Below are positions 26,104-34,965 of a stretch of 50,190 nt of DNA, in pieces. The notes under the pieces were generated by a model, which had not been told where the DNA came from, did not search any database, and was given only the letters and a program-made list of their open reading frames with translations. The position numbers and the translations under genes are program-made. The DNA comes from Scytonema sp. RU_4_4 (GTDB taxonomy: Bacteria; Cyanobacteriota; Cyanobacteriia; Cyanobacteriales; Nostocaceae), in assembly GCA_012031965.1 (NCBI GenBank), contig JAAUSC010000022.1, positions 1-50,190 on the forward strand, read 5' to 3'. Each line of letters begins with the position of its first letter. Within the stretch, counting starts at the first letter, position 1.

Positions 26104-26661
26104 TCACTGTTTACTGTTTACTGAACGACTTGGCGAACGAATTTCTGAAGCAAAGGATGCAGTTACAACTCCACTTCCACCACTCGTTTTGATGAGTGAC
26201 ACCCGAAATCGTAAGTTTGGATTGGCAAACCAGATTTTCTCTTCAGCCGCCGCCCGGTCATATGTCGTGAGTAGCACAAATGTCCCGTCTTCTGTCAGAT
26301 GATAGTCACCAGCAGCTGCTACAGTTTCAGCGTATCCCTGATCTCTAAGTAATTTGCCCCGATTGGGGACATTAGGATCAGGAACTGGTACAAGGATACT
26401 ACTCCCTTTGAACTCTGCGTTTTCATCCCAATCCGACTGTCCCTCCCAAGTCATCTGAAAGGGAGATACTATCTGGGTTGTGTCAATTTTGTAGGACTTA
26501 CAAAGGTCGATAACAGCAGGGTCATCAGGCAAGAGGGCGATGATATCAATGACCGATTGTACAGCTTCAAAGTGGCTAAATGCCAAATGATGGGCACTGC
26601 GCTGCGATCGCCAACGTCCAATTGAAAGCTCAACAAACTGCGTAATATCCATCGGTTTCAT
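26104..26661 (-). CDS. cpeS: Phycoerythrobilin lyase CpeS
   Basis: 185 codons from ATG at 26661 (MKPMDITQFVEL), or 182 from 26652; the open frame goes to 26697 but AGGG suits 26661. CpcS/CpeS fold signature: FVELSIGRWRSQRSAHHLAF, SDWDENAEFKGSSILVPVPD, GYAETVAAAGDYHLTEDGTF and EKIWFANPNLRFRVSLIKT. CpeS lyases attach phycoerythrobilin to the Cys-82/84-type site of phycoerythrin. Fourth gene of the operon; its C-terminus is followed by heptamer repeats. Confidence 0.93.
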   Translation of the reverse strand: MKPMDITQFVELSIGRWRSQRSAHHLAFSHFEAVQSVIDIIALLPDDPAVIDLCKSYKIDTTQIVSPFQMTWEGQSDWDENAEFKGSSILVPVPDPNVPNRGKLLRDQGYAETVAAAGDYHLTEDGTFVLLTTYDRAAAEEKIWFANPNLRFRVSLIKTSGGSGVVTASFASEIRSPSRSVNSKQ

Positions 26662-26923
26662 GCAATGAATTTTCCCTACAACAGAAGAACCACTCACTTT
26701 TTGGGTGTTTGTTTACCACCTCGCCGCCGATTCTGAAACGTTCTGTGACTCATGACGATTCTGATTTATCAAGAAGGAAGAACTGACATTCGGGGTGAAA
26801 GACAACAGCCAAAAGCCATAATGTTAAATTAGCGAGCAGTTACCAGTAAACAGTTACCAACGATGATCACTGTTCACTGATAAGTGATCACTATTAACTC
26901 ATGGCTTTTGTCCCTATTATTCT

Positions 26924-27688
26924 CTAAGCAACTTCAGTAATACTGAGGATTTTACCGCCAGTCTTTTGGATGTTCTGAATCTTCTGTGACATCTGGTTAT
27001 AGCCTACTTCAAAGGTGACCTTACCCTGACTCATACGGGGATTAAAGCTACCCTTGGAAACAGTAATCCGGAAACGCTTGCCGGTATTGCTGTAAGCTCC
27101 AGAGCCAGTCGCTGGGAATTTGATTTTTGTCGGGAGGTTACCCGCTACATCGCTAATCAATTTTGCCTTTTTGCCAGCAGCATCATAGGCAGCAAAACCA
27201 CGGTCTAAAGCAAAGGTACGATTAAAGGTGACATTTTTCATGCCAGTTTGAGTACGATTGCTGCGTGAGTAAGGAACGACGTTTTCACCAAAACTCTGGA
27301 TATACTCATCACTGTCAACGTAGGAGCTGATTTCCGCTTCGTAGCCCTGCTGATTGTAAGTTTGCACGTGTTCCGAAATTTCAGCTTGATCAAGCGGAGC
27401 ACGACCTAACAGATGCTTGAAGTTCAATTCAATGAAACGGTAGGAAGATGAAGTATCAAAAAACAATGAGCGGTAGAGTTCGGATTGGGCAACGGCTCTG
27501 ACAAATCCTCTCACGGTAATGTCACCATTGCGTAGCAAGGATTCTGCACTGGTAAGGCGTTGGCTTTCCATGATGTGGGCATTGCCCAGCACTTGCCGAT
27601 AGACTGCTCGAATGATGACCTGTAGTTCTTCTTCTGAGGCATTGGGGCGTAGTTCAACAGACTCTGCATCTGCAATCCAAAGTGCCAT
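26924..27688 (-). CDS. cpeE: Phycoerythrin rod linker CpeE
   Basis: 254 codons. Residues ~15-145 are a phycobilisome linker domain ([60 protein letters not shown]) and residues ~200-254 a CpcD-like domain ending [13 protein letters not shown]. Links phycoerythrin hexamers in the outer rod. TAGGAGG lies 8 bases before the ATG, a very strong ribosome binding site. CpeE is assigned by its position as third linker; cpeD and cpeE are close paralogues. Confidence 0.9.
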   Translation of the reverse strand: MALWIADAESVELRPNASEEELQVIIRAVYRQVLGNAHIMESQRLTSAESLLRNGDITVRGFVRAVAQSELYRSLFFDTSSSYRFIELNFKHLLGRAPLDQAEISEHVQTYNQQGYEAEISSYVDSDEYIQSFGENVVPYSRSNRTQTGMKNVTFNRTFALDRGFAAYDAAGKKAKLISDVAGNLPTKIKFPATGSGAYSNTGKRFRITVSKGSFNPRMSQGKVTFEVGYNQMSQKIQNIQKTGGKILSITEVA

Positions 27689-27904
27689 GGGAATTCCTCC
27701 TAAAATGAGTTTTTATTGTTCAGTTTGATACAGTTGAGCAATCGCTCTGGTGATTTAATCGTCGAAAGGGAAAATTACCTAAAAGCTGATTTGGACAGGT
27801 TCAAAGTTAATTTTCAGTACCTACGGCAAATGATTAATGTGAGTCATTTCCAAGGAAACGGCTCAATGAGTCATTGCACAGCGCCATCTAAATTTTAATC
27901 CCTT

Positions 27905-27955
27905 GAGCGATCGCGTTTGAAGACAATTTTTTTTAGCCCGAAGACGCGATCGCTC
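27905..27955. terminator. Hairpin between cpeD and cpeE, built from HIP1-like octamers
   Basis: Perfect 12-bp arms GAGCGATCGCGT (27905-27916) and its complement 27944-27955, enclosing a 27-base loop with eight T on the + strand. It lies in the 314-bp cpeD-cpeE gap. It may act as a partial terminator or an RNA-stability element that lowers expression of cpeESTR relative to cpeCD. Confidence 0.5.
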
Positions 27956-28002
27956 TCTAGAATTGCAAAGGACATGCCTGTGCAATTTTTAAAGGTTAAA
28001 GC

Positions 28003-28758
28003 CTAGACAATCTCAGTGATGCTGACAATCTTACCGCCAGTGCGGTTAATCCGCTGAATTTGAGGGGTCATCCGATCACCAGGAACGATGTATTCGGTGG
28101 TGCTGAACCGACGCGGGCTATCAAACTTGGAACCCTGCACTAAAATCTTAAATTTCTTTTTGTTCGCTTCACCCGAACCACCGAGACTAACATCTGCTGG
28201 TTTTATTTTGTTCGGGCTGTTGGTAGCCACTGCATAAACCAGTTGAGACGACTTAACCGCGCTGCTGATTTGAGAAGGACCACGATCTAGAGCGAACGTC
28301 CGGTTGTACGTCACCTGACTCCGACCAACTTCCGTTTGTACTCCGCGATTGTAGGGTACAACATTTTCGCCAAATGCTGACTGGTACTCTTCGCTATCGA
28401 TGTAAGAGTCGATCTCAGCGTCGTATCCCTTTTCCACACAACGAACGATGTGTTCGGAAATTTCCGCTTGGGACTGGGGCGGACGACCGAGGAAGTGTTT
28501 GAAGTTCAGCTCCACAAAACGGTAGGGAGCGCATTGTTCAAAATAGCGGGAGCGGTAAAAATCGGACTTGCCAACTGCGCGGACAAACTCCCGTACAGAC
28601 ATGCTCTGATCCTTCAATTGTGATTCTGCTGATGCTAGACGCTCACTTTCCATCACATGAGGATTGCCTAAAACCTGCTTATAAACAGCCCGAATGACTG
28701 CCTGCACATCCTCCAGGGTGCCGGTGGACCAGAACTCTATTGGTGTTATTGTTGCCAT
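28003..28758 (-). CDS. cpeD: Phycoerythrin rod linker CpeD
   Basis: 251 codons. Linker domain at residues ~10-140 (VIRAVYKQVLGNPHVMESER, YRFVELNFKHFLGRPPQSQA, YDAEIDSYIDSEEYQSAFGE) and C-terminal CpcD-like domain (KKFKILVQGSKFDSPRR ... RINRTGGKIVSITEI). AGGAG lies 14 bases before the ATG. Second gene of the operon. Confidence 0.9.
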   Translation of the reverse strand: MATITPIEFWSTGTLEDVQAVIRAVYKQVLGNPHVMESERLASAESQLKDQSMSVREFVRAVGKSDFYRSRYFEQCAPYRFVELNFKHFLGRPPQSQAEISEHIVRCVEKGYDAEIDSYIDSEEYQSAFGENVVPYNRGVQTEVGRSQVTYNRTFALDRGPSQISSAVKSSQLVYAVATNSPNKIKPADVSLGGSGEANKKKFKILVQGSKFDSPRRFSTTEYIVPGDRMTPQIQRINRTGGKIVSITEIV

Positions 28759-28845
28759 AATTTACGCAAATACTCCTAAAACTTGTTTTGCTCAGAATTC
28801 AAAACTCAGTGAATAGCCATGAGTCATTAGCGATTCATCAACCCT

Positions 28846-29010
28846 ATGCCTAGAGCACGGCTACGCCGAAGCGCGTAAGCGCCTCCCGAATGAGGTGCAG
28901 GTTCACCTTTTGGACATGCTATTTGGGACACGCCGTTGGCGTGCGCTTTGCACTTACGATAGTCGCCTGGGCGTGGGAAACTCTCCCAAGAGCACTGCTT
29001 CACCGCTTAT
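28846..29010. repeat. Palindromic repeats between cpeC and cpeD
   Basis: The 265-bp gap carries mosaic short palindromes typical of cyanobacterial intergenic repeats: GGCTACGCCGAAGCGCG, AAGCGCC, and ACACGCCGTTGGCGTGC. No coding frame. They may influence message processing between cpeC and cpeD. Confidence 0.55.
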
Positions 29011-29023
29011 CGCTCATTCTTTT

Positions 29024-29872
29024 TTATACAGGTGTAATACTAGCGATAACACCACCCTGTTTATGAATCCGTTGATACTCTTCTGAGAGCTTATCGAACG
29101 GCACCAAGTAAACTTGATTGCTGCGGCGGAACTTGGAAACCCTATTAACCGCATTTGCACGATAGCCTGTGACTTCGATGCGGTAAACTTTACCTTCAAC
29201 GCTTGCTCCCACACCAAGACGAACACGTGCGCCTACTGGCGGGTTGCGGAAGGTCGTTCCTGGTGGAACTACTGGGGTTGGTGTTGCATTAATGACTAAT
29301 GAGTTGAGTTTTGGTGTCTTACCTGCCAAATCTGCCTTGAGAGAGCTAGTGGAAGCACCCCGGACCAACTGGAAGGTATGGGTAAAACCGATCATATGGC
29401 TCAGGGCTTCAGTCTTGTAGCCTCTGATGTAAGGCACCAAGTTTTCACCGAAAGTGTTCTGATATTCGTCACTGTCAAGGTAGGAGTCAATTTCAGCTTC
29501 AAAGTTACCTGTATCGAGGATGGCACTGTGAGCCTTCATTTCATCGTAGCTGTTGGGGGCGCGACCGAGCAAATGGCGGAAGTTTAGCTCAATAAAACGA
29601 TAGCGGGGGCAGTCACCAAAGCGCGAGAAGTAGAGATCGGACTTTGCCACAGCCCGGACGAACTCACGAACACTGAGTTCACCGCGTTTAAATTGTGACT
29701 CTGGCACTGCTAGCCGCTCACTTTCCATGACGTATGCATTACCCAACACTTGCTTATAGACGGCTTGAATGAGGGTTTCTGCTTCTGCATCAGAGCGACC
29801 TGGAACCCACTCCTGTGGAGGGGTTTCGTCAAAGGCGCTAACTCCTAAGCGTGACGCTGGTCCAAAAGGCAT
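29024..29872 (-). CDS. cpeC: Phycoerythrin rod linker CpeC
   Basis: 282 codons, the longest of the three linkers, as expected for CpeC. Linker domain ~30-165 ([60 protein letters not shown]), a Pro/Thr-rich spacer (NATPTPVVPPGTTFRNPP) and a C-terminal CpcD-like domain (KVYRIEVTGYRANAVNRVSK, HKQGGVIASITPV). CCAGGAG lies 12 bases before the ATG. First gene of the cpeCDESTR operon; its promoter should be within the 400 bp upstream. Confidence 0.93.
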   Translation of the reverse strand: MPFGPASRLGVSAFDETPPQEWVPGRSDAEAETLIQAVYKQVLGNAYVMESERLAVPESQFKRGELSVREFVRAVAKSDLYFSRFGDCPRYRFIELNFRHLLGRAPNSYDEMKAHSAILDTGNFEAEIDSYLDSDEYQNTFGENLVPYIRGYKTEALSHMIGFTHTFQLVRGASTSSLKADLAGKTPKLNSLVINATPTPVVPPGTTFRNPPVGARVRLGVGASVEGKVYRIEVTGYRANAVNRVSKFRRSNQVYLVPFDKLSEEYQRIHKQGGVIASITPV

Positions 29873-30299
29873 TAAGCTAAATCTCCTGGTTAACGACGTA
29901 AGCTGAGAGCAATTATCTCAAAAGATTAAGTAAATTATGAATTGCTTTTTCAAGCAATGAATTTAGATTTTAGAGTTTTTATCGACTCTGAGAGCTAGAA
30001 AAACTAAGTTTTGTAACCCCCAAGCAAGCTTTGATACCTTGCACAACCTCAATCTTCATATAACGTTGTAACCAAAAATATTAAGAATCATGGAGTTTTC
30101 TTGTGTAGATTAGTTACATCAATTTGACATCACTGATACATCACTCAGATGCAGTCAATCGCTGTTGCTTAAAGGCGCTATGGTCACACTAGTCCAGATT
30201 TCGCTTTTTCAAACTAGACTATCCTGGCATCTAGAACTCTGGTCACCAGGCAGGCAATACGCAATACATAAAAACTAACGTTTGTTTATTAACTTGTAA
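29873..30299. promoter_or_regulatory. Upstream control region of the cpeCDESTR operon
   Basis: About 430 bp of AT-rich sequence between cpeC and the TnpB element, with no gene. It contains a single TTGCACA (30039-30045), half of the direct-repeat RcaC binding site (L box, TTGCACA-N4-TTGCACA) known for colour-regulated operons; the partner half is not there, so a functional L box is doubtful. The promoter itself could not be pinned down. Confidence 0.4.
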
Positions 30300-31560
30300 A
30301 GATTATGAGAAACTGAAGCAAGCGTTTTTTGTTCAACTGCTATATAAAACCTAGACAAGTCTAGACATTTACTTCTTTCTTCATCGGGAGCATGGGAGCG
30401 GTTAGCCCTCAGAAAGCATTTACGCCTTAGCCAGACGCGATACGCCAGGTGCTTCAACGCGGGGAACCCGCGCAACGCACTGGCTCAAATTTATTGCTGC
30501 GTTTAAATCCCTGTCTATGACGTGCCCGCAATGTTCACAAGAGTAGACACGTTCACTTAACGATAAGGATTCTTTCTTGCAACCACAATTACTACAAGTT
30601 TTAGATGATGGGTACCACCTATCTGCCAAAACTAACTTGCTTCCAAACTTCTTGTATTTGTATTCAAGTTGTCTTTTGAATTCATAGAATCCGCAATCAG
30701 CTATGGATTGAGCAAGTTTATGGTTCTGCATCATACCCAAAACATTTAAGTTCTCAATTACTATCACAGCGTGGTTTTTGCATAAGTAATTGGTAACTTT
30801 ATGGAGTGCATCCTTGCGAATATTTGAAACGCGGTTATGATGCTTGGCTAACTTGATTTTTGACTTATGACGATTGCTACTGCCTTTAGTTTTTCGAGAA
30901 TGAGCTTTAGACAATCGTTTTAGCTTTTGGATATTCTTCTTGTAGGCTTTTGGGTTTGGGAACGTAACGCCAGTACTAAGTGTAGCCAGTTCCTTTATCC
31001 CTAAATCCACACCTACAACATCTACCGATTTAGGCGTAGACTCCGTTTCCACACAGGATGCAAACGCAATGTACCAGTCACCAGCTATCCGAGATATTGA
31101 TAGCTTGCTGGTTGTTGTATGAGGCAAGCCTTCATAAGTTTTGACCCACCCAATGGTAGGTAACTTGACACGCACGCCACCCACAGGTATGGGTTTTCCG
31201 CTAGCATCAATAGTGAAAGAATCATTCTGACCTTTCTTTTTGAACTTTGGATACCCACCCAGTCCTTTAAAAAATCGGTCGTAAGCTGCACCCAGTTGGT
31301 CGAAAGCATATTGAGTAATTTTCTGACAAATTCCTTTCTCTTTAATCCATTCCAACCGAGTTTTGACTTCGTTGTTAAAGAACTTCTTGAGAAGAAACTT
31401 GTTCGGCTTGTATCCATCGTTGTATAAGTTCTGCCAAGTCGCCAACCCCCAGTTATAGGTAAACCGCGCAATGCCTGCGTGCCTGCTCATTGCTGTTTTT
31501 TGTTCGCTTGTCAGTTTCAACTTTGTCTTGATGGATAAAAGCATCACTCGACATTAAATG
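30300..31560 (-). mobile_element. TnpB-only IS200/IS605-type element
   Basis: The tnpB gene plus the structured stretch downstream of its stop (30300-30419), which includes GCGGGTTCCCCGCG (30458-30471, inside the end of the gene) and TCTAGACTTGTCTAGG on the minus strand (near 30345-30365). That stretch is where the guide (omega) RNA and right end of such elements lie. There is no tnpA next to it. Exact ends cannot be fixed by eye. Confidence 0.6.
30420..31547 (-). CDS. tnpB: TnpB, RNA-guided endonuclease of an IS element
   Basis: 375 codons, full family length. N-terminal helix-turn-helix-like part (KLTSEQKTAMSRHAGIARFTYNWGL), then the split RuvC nuclease with its three acidic residues in VGVDLGIKELATLS, VIENLNVLGM and CEHCGHVIDRDLNAAINL, and a zinc ribbon (CSNCGCKKE ... 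CEHCG). All catalytic residues are present, so it should be active. TnpB cuts DNA using an RNA from its own 3' end and so keeps the element in the genome. Confidence 0.93.
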   Translation of the reverse strand: MMLLSIKTKLKLTSEQKTAMSRHAGIARFTYNWGLATWQNLYNDGYKPNKFLLKKFFNNEVKTRLEWIKEKGICQKITQYAFDQLGAAYDRFFKGLGGYPKFKKKGQNDSFTIDASGKPIPVGGVRVKLPTIGWVKTYEGLPHTTTSKLSISRIAGDWYIAFASCVETESTPKSVDVVGVDLGIKELATLSTGVTFPNPKAYKKNIQKLKRLSKAHSRKTKGSSNRHKSKIKLAKHHNRVSNIRKDALHKVTNYLCKNHAVIVIENLNVLGMMQNHKLAQSIADCGFYEFKRQLEYKYKKFGSKLVLADRWYPSSKTCSNCGCKKESLSLSERVYSCEHCGHVIDRDLNAAINLSQCVARVPRVEAPGVSRLAKA

Positions 31561-31600
31561 CTGCATTATATTAGTATATCAGTATATACCGTTTGTTACT

Positions 31601-31779
31601 ATGCCTTTCCGGAAAACCATAAATTAGGCTTTACTAGTGATCGCCCGTTCGATAAAGACCCTGTATGCTTCAAGGTACTGCCTGGAGTTAAGGACAAGCT
31701 AAAAGCCATTCCTGATTGGCAAGAACGGCTTAGAGGATTAGTCGATGAGTTAATCAAAAGTATGGATGATTGTCAATAA
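31601..31779 (+). pseudogene. Small ORF with a one-base deletion, divergent from tnpB
   Basis: The ATG at 31601 reads MPFRK and then stops after three more codons. One added A in the four-A run at 31613-31616 would restore a 59-residue protein: MPFRKNHKLGFTSDRPFDKD..., PVCFKVLPGVKDKLKAIPDW, QERLRGLVDELIKSMDD. This resembles small unnamed cyanobacterial proteins with a FTSDRP-type start. The frame is open from 31558, so a product with a different N-terminus could still be made. Function unknown; its position back to back with tnpB, 54 bp away, suggests it may belong to the element. Confidence 0.5.
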
Positions 31780-31860
31780 AAGTACAGGTTTGTCTACGTT
31801 ATTGGCGGCTTAAGACAAGCTCCAACTTTCTACCTGTGCTGGAGTCGGATACCCTTATCA

Positions 31861-31884
31861 GACAAAACCTTATAAGGTTTTGTC
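31861..31884. terminator. Perfect 24-bp palindrome after the ankyrin gene
   Basis: Arm GACAAAACCTTA at 31861-31872, followed directly by its complement to 31884. It lies 9 bp beyond the stop of the minus-strand ankyrin gene and ends in T-rich sequence, so a terminator is likely; a protein-binding palindrome is the alternative. Confidence 0.6.
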
Positions 31885-31892
31885 GCCTAACT

Positions 31893-32597
31893 TCACTCCA
31901 TCGCACCTGCTTTCTGTAAGATTTGAGCCGCACTGATGGGACGGAACGATTGCTTTGCTTCAGTTAAAGCCGTTGCCCCCCAACGGTTTCTGGGACGAAA
32001 GTCCGCGCCATGCTCCAGCAAGAGTTCCATAACTTCCAAATCTCCCCGTGCCGATGCCATCATTAAGGGAGTCCAACCACCAATATTCTGCGTATTCACC
32101 GATGCTCCCCGTTCTATCAGTGCCTTCACTGTATAAAACTGCCCATTATCAACTGCCAAGTACAGTGCCGTATCGCCAATCTTGTTGGTTGCATGTACAT
32201 CTGCTCCCAAGTCAATCAGGCGTAGAATGACATCCGTCAGGCCAAACCGAGCAACAGACATGAGCACAGTTTCACTGTAGTGGTTTCTCGGATGGATATC
32301 AGCTCGATAATCCAGCAACGCATAAATGCATTCTGAATAACCCCCCTCTGCAGCGTACATCAGAGCTGTGTAATTTGCATCATTGATGACATTCACATCT
32401 GCGCCGTGCGTCAGTAGGACGTTAACTACATCGACATAACCTTCTCCGGCTGCCCACATGAGTACCGTATTACTCTGTCCAACTGCGGTAACTCCCCCGG
32501 TTGTATTGACGTTTACCCCTTGATCTAACAGAGATGTTACGGTAGTGACATCTCCGCGAACAACTGCTCGGATTAATTCATGGTCTAACGAGGACAT
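31893..32597 (-). CDS. Ankyrin-repeat protein
   Basis: 234 codons with about six 33-residue ankyrin repeats (VTSLLDQGVNVNTTGGVTAV, VLMWAAGEGYVDVVNVLLTH GADVN, TALMYAAEGGYSECIYALLD, TPLMMASARGDLEVMELLLE HGADF). No signal peptide or membrane segment: a cytoplasmic protein-binding scaffold. The start overlaps the end of the upstream gene by 13 bp, showing an operon. The partner is not known. Confidence 0.88.
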   Translation of the reverse strand: MSSLDHELIRAVVRGDVTTVTSLLDQGVNVNTTGGVTAVGQSNTVLMWAAGEGYVDVVNVLLTHGADVNVINDANYTALMYAAEGGYSECIYALLDYRADIHPRNHYSETVLMSVARFGLTDVILRLIDLGADVHATNKIGDTALYLAVDNGQFYTVKALIERGASVNTQNIGGWTPLMMASARGDLEVMELLLEHGADFRPRNRWGATALTEAKQSFRPISAAQILQKAGAME

Positions 32598-33082
32598 AAT
32601 CTAGCTAGCCCCACTACTAAGTTCAACCTTGAATATACTATCAGCAGGTTTTTGGGCAATGGTTGCTTCCCAGCGATCGCCTGCAAAAACTGCTCTTTGG
32701 AAGGAGTTTCCACCACATCTACCCCCCATTGTCCAGGTTGTAGCGATTCAGGAGAAGGATTGATTGCGGGAGATGTTTTCATTCCACCCAAAATCAAAAT
32801 ATCTGGAAGTGCTTGTTCACAAGACAACTGCGATCGACGCTTTTGGGCAAGTATTTGAGCACAGCGATCGCCAATCTGTTGCGGCGAAAGTTCATCAATG
32901 GGAAACAGAATTTCTACGATCCAGTGAGGATTGTCCACTAGCCGACATTTGATATTCTCGTCATCACCGAATCCTTCAATAAACACCGTGGCGAACTGCT
33001 CTCGACTGAGTTCGGGGACACTGTTGTCAGACACATTAAAGTTATGAGAAAGCAGCATTCGTTGCTCTTGTAAGTTGTTCAT
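32585..33082 (-). CDS. Conserved hypothetical protein, co-transcribed with ankyrin gene
   Basis: 165 codons, ATG at 33082 or 33058 (MLLSHNFNV). Predicted soluble alpha/beta; visible blocks are REQFATVFIEGFGDDENIKC, HWIVEILFPIDELSPQQIGD and LPDILILGGMKTSPAINPSP. No family recognised. The 13-bp overlap with the ankyrin gene argues for a shared task. Confidence 0.7.
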   Translation of the reverse strand: MNNLQEQRMLLSHNFNVSDNSVPELSREQFATVFIEGFGDDENIKCRLVDNPHWIVEILFPIDELSPQQIGDRCAQILAQKRRSQLSCEQALPDILILGGMKTSPAINPSPESLQPGQWGVDVVETPSKEQFLQAIAGKQPLPKNLLIVYSRLNLVVGLARLCPR

Positions 33083-33594
33083 CTTATCAAAGATAGTAGT
33101 TATTGAAACTGATAGCTTTCAATTTATAATTTTTCGGCTATCCTTCCTTAACTCTTTCATTTTTCCTTCATTTGATAAGGACAGTTAATCCAATAATATT
33201 TATGCATCAGCTATTTAGATTCATAAATCGATACTTAATGCAATATTCACTTAACATCAAAAGAATAATTGACAACATTCTCAAGTCTTCACGTATTTAC
33301 AAGCTTTTGCCGATGTAGTATATTTATTCATAATCTTGGCGACTTTATATCAAAAAACCAAAAAAACAGTTTTTCTTCAAAAAATGCTCTAAATTCAGAA
33401 AAATCAGGCAACTTCATTGTAGTATCAACTCATTTTTGACTCCTATTTTGATGTTTTCCAGATATAAAATTCTTAAATTTTTTTGAACGAGATTGATAAA
33501 GAATTATTGCACCAGTGTCTTGCGTTGTTGACTTTCGACAAGATTTAGTATGTTATGCAAACCCAAGCTCTCCTTTTAACAGATTAGCAAAAGT
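33083..33594. other. AT-rich gene-free stretch
   Basis: Very AT-rich (long A and T runs near 33340-33490), with no credible frame. It probably contains the promoter of the minus-strand unknown/ankyrin operon near its left edge (TATAAT-like sequence at 33121-33130). Confidence 0.4.
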
Positions 33595-33623
33595 CCCCAC
33601 ACTCAACGCTTTGTAGTGTGGGG
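33595..33623. repeat. Hairpin CCCCACACT, likely end of an IS200/IS605-type relic
   Basis: Perfect 9-bp arms 33595-33603 and 33615-33623 with an 11-base loop. On the minus strand a frame ending in TGA at 33603-33605 (PNASPEEIQNAQLGGDEEL...) stops inside the hairpin. Such a stem directly after a C-terminal coding tail is typical of IS200/IS605 right ends, but the tail itself is not recognisable. Confidence 0.4.
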
Positions 33624-33781
33624 TTTGAAACTGTCAGTTAATTCCTCATCACCTCCGAGTTGTGCATTTTGTATTTCCTCAGGTGATGCATTCGGGTTGT
33701 GCGCTCTAAGGTTACGTGAGTTCGACGGGTTGAAAATGGCACAAAAAAAGGCGCTCGACTGTAATACAAGCAAAAATAAGC

Positions 33782-33871
33782 ATGGTGTCTCAGCGGACTC
33801 GGTACGACAAACGAGCGGTCAACTTTTTGGGTGCAATTTATCTTGCAGCTTCTGTCATCTGGCTCAATTGA
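33782..33871 (+). pseudogene. C-terminal relic of a DDE transposase
   Basis: 29 codons plus stop, MVSQRTRYDKRAVNFLGAIY followed by LAASVIWLN. The TRYDK..xNF/YL...ASxxxWL ending is that of IS5-type DDE transposases. Nothing upstream matches in any frame, so only the tail survives. Confidence 0.5.
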
Positions 33872-33990
33872 TAATACGCCCTAGAATTTGCCATTGGAGT
33901 TCTTCCATGTGTCACGAGGGGGTATTGTTTCAAAAACCTCCCAGTGCGTCGATGGGACATGATTTTTCTAACATCAATGTTAGCTGGCGC

Positions 33991-34725
33991 TTAACCGCTC
34001 TGTCTGATCGGTCGAACGATGATCTCATTGACATCCACATCTCCTGGCTGCTCGATCGCAAATGCGATTGCTTGTGCGATCGCGTCTGCTGGGATAATTG
34101 CCTCACGGAATCCCTCCACCCACTCCGCCGCTTCAGCATCAGTGATGGTGCTGGCGAGTTCAGATTCGGTCACTCCGGGCGAAATCACCGTGACCCGGAT
34201 ATCGGTTGATTCCTGCCGCAGTCCTTCAGAGAGTGCCCAAACCGCAAACTTAGTGGCACAGTACACGGCTGCTGTCGGGTATACGTTGTGCCCGCCGATC
34301 GAGGATAGATTCACAAACTGTCCAGAGTGTTGCTGCTTGAAGAGGGGCAGGGCGGCAGCGATGCCGTGCAGGACACCGCGAATGTTTACATCAATCATGC
34401 GGTTCCATTCGTCGATCTTCAATGCCTCTAGCTTCGAGAGCGGCATCACGCCTGCATTGTTCACCATCACATCAAGACGACCAAACTTGTCTTTGGCAAA
34501 CTCGACAAAGGCTTGCATGTCTTCGAGGCTGGTCACGTCCAGAGCGCGATATTCTGCTACGCCGCCTTTCTCGCGGATTTCGGAGGCGATCGCTGCGAGG
34601 CGATCGGTGCGTCGTGCCCCCAACACAACCCGTAAACCCTTTTGAGCGAGTAATCTGGCGGTAGCTTCACCAATGCCACTGCTGGCTCCAGTGATAGTAA
34701 TAACTTTGCGGTCAACGTTTGACAT
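33991..34725 (-). CDS. Short-chain dehydrogenase/reductase (SDR)
   Basis: 244 codons, intact. Classical SDR: cofactor loop TGASSGIGEATARLL, VNNAGVMPLSKLEAL with the NNAG motif, catalytic Ser in LSSIGGHNVYP and Tyr/Lys in AAVYCATKFAVWAL (YxxxK). An Arg in GARRTDRL suggests NADP preference. ISPGVTESEL is the usual C-terminal turn. Substrate cannot be told. It is preceded on the same strand, at 20 bp, by a DUF4278 gene. Downstream are transposase remnants. Confidence 0.92.
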   Translation of the reverse strand: MSNVDRKVITITGASSGIGEATARLLAQKGLRVVLGARRTDRLAAIASEIREKGGVAEYRALDVTSLEDMQAFVEFAKDKFGRLDVMVNNAGVMPLSKLEALKIDEWNRMIDVNIRGVLHGIAAALPLFKQQHSGQFVNLSSIGGHNVYPTAAVYCATKFAVWALSEGLRQESTDIRVTVISPGVTESELASTITDAEAAEWVEGFREAIIPADAIAQAIAFAIEQPGDVDVNEIIVRPIRQSG

Positions 34726-34745
34726 CTTGACTTTCCTCGTTTTTA

Positions 34746-34883
34746 CTAGTGTGAAACTCCTTCAACATTTGCTACCAAACACCCAACACCTGCGACTCCA
34801 GGTTCTCGAATTTGCTGAAATGGGCGACCTGAAGCTTTAGAAGGATGACACTCGTATGTTATACCGCGATAGATTAAATTCAT
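34746..34883 (-). CDS. DUF4278-like small protein
   Basis: 45 codons, MNLIYRGITYECHPSKASGR at the start. The opening M(K/N)L.YRG..Y is the hallmark of DUF4278, small cyanobacterial proteins of unknown function; this one also contains a tract FQQIREPGVAGVG. GGGAGG stands 7 bases before the ATG. It ends 20 bp before the SDR gene, so both are probably co-transcribed. Its small size means it is easily missed. Confidence 0.6.
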   Translation of the reverse strand: MNLIYRGITYECHPSKASGRPFQQIREPGVAGVGCLVANVEGVSH

Positions 34884-34965
34884 CTTTCACCTCCCATATA
34901 TTATGGTGTGCGAGTATGAACTGATGCTTTGCTTCTGTTGCAAAAACTTCTTCCGATTGATGTGG

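Noticed and set aside
29909-30260. Search for a full RcaC L box upstream of cpeC
   Set aside because: Only a single TTGCACA is found; no second half at the required spacing in either direction.
33616-34209. 197-codon plus-strand frame
   Set aside because: It is largely antisense to the intact SDR gene, with no recognisable domain.
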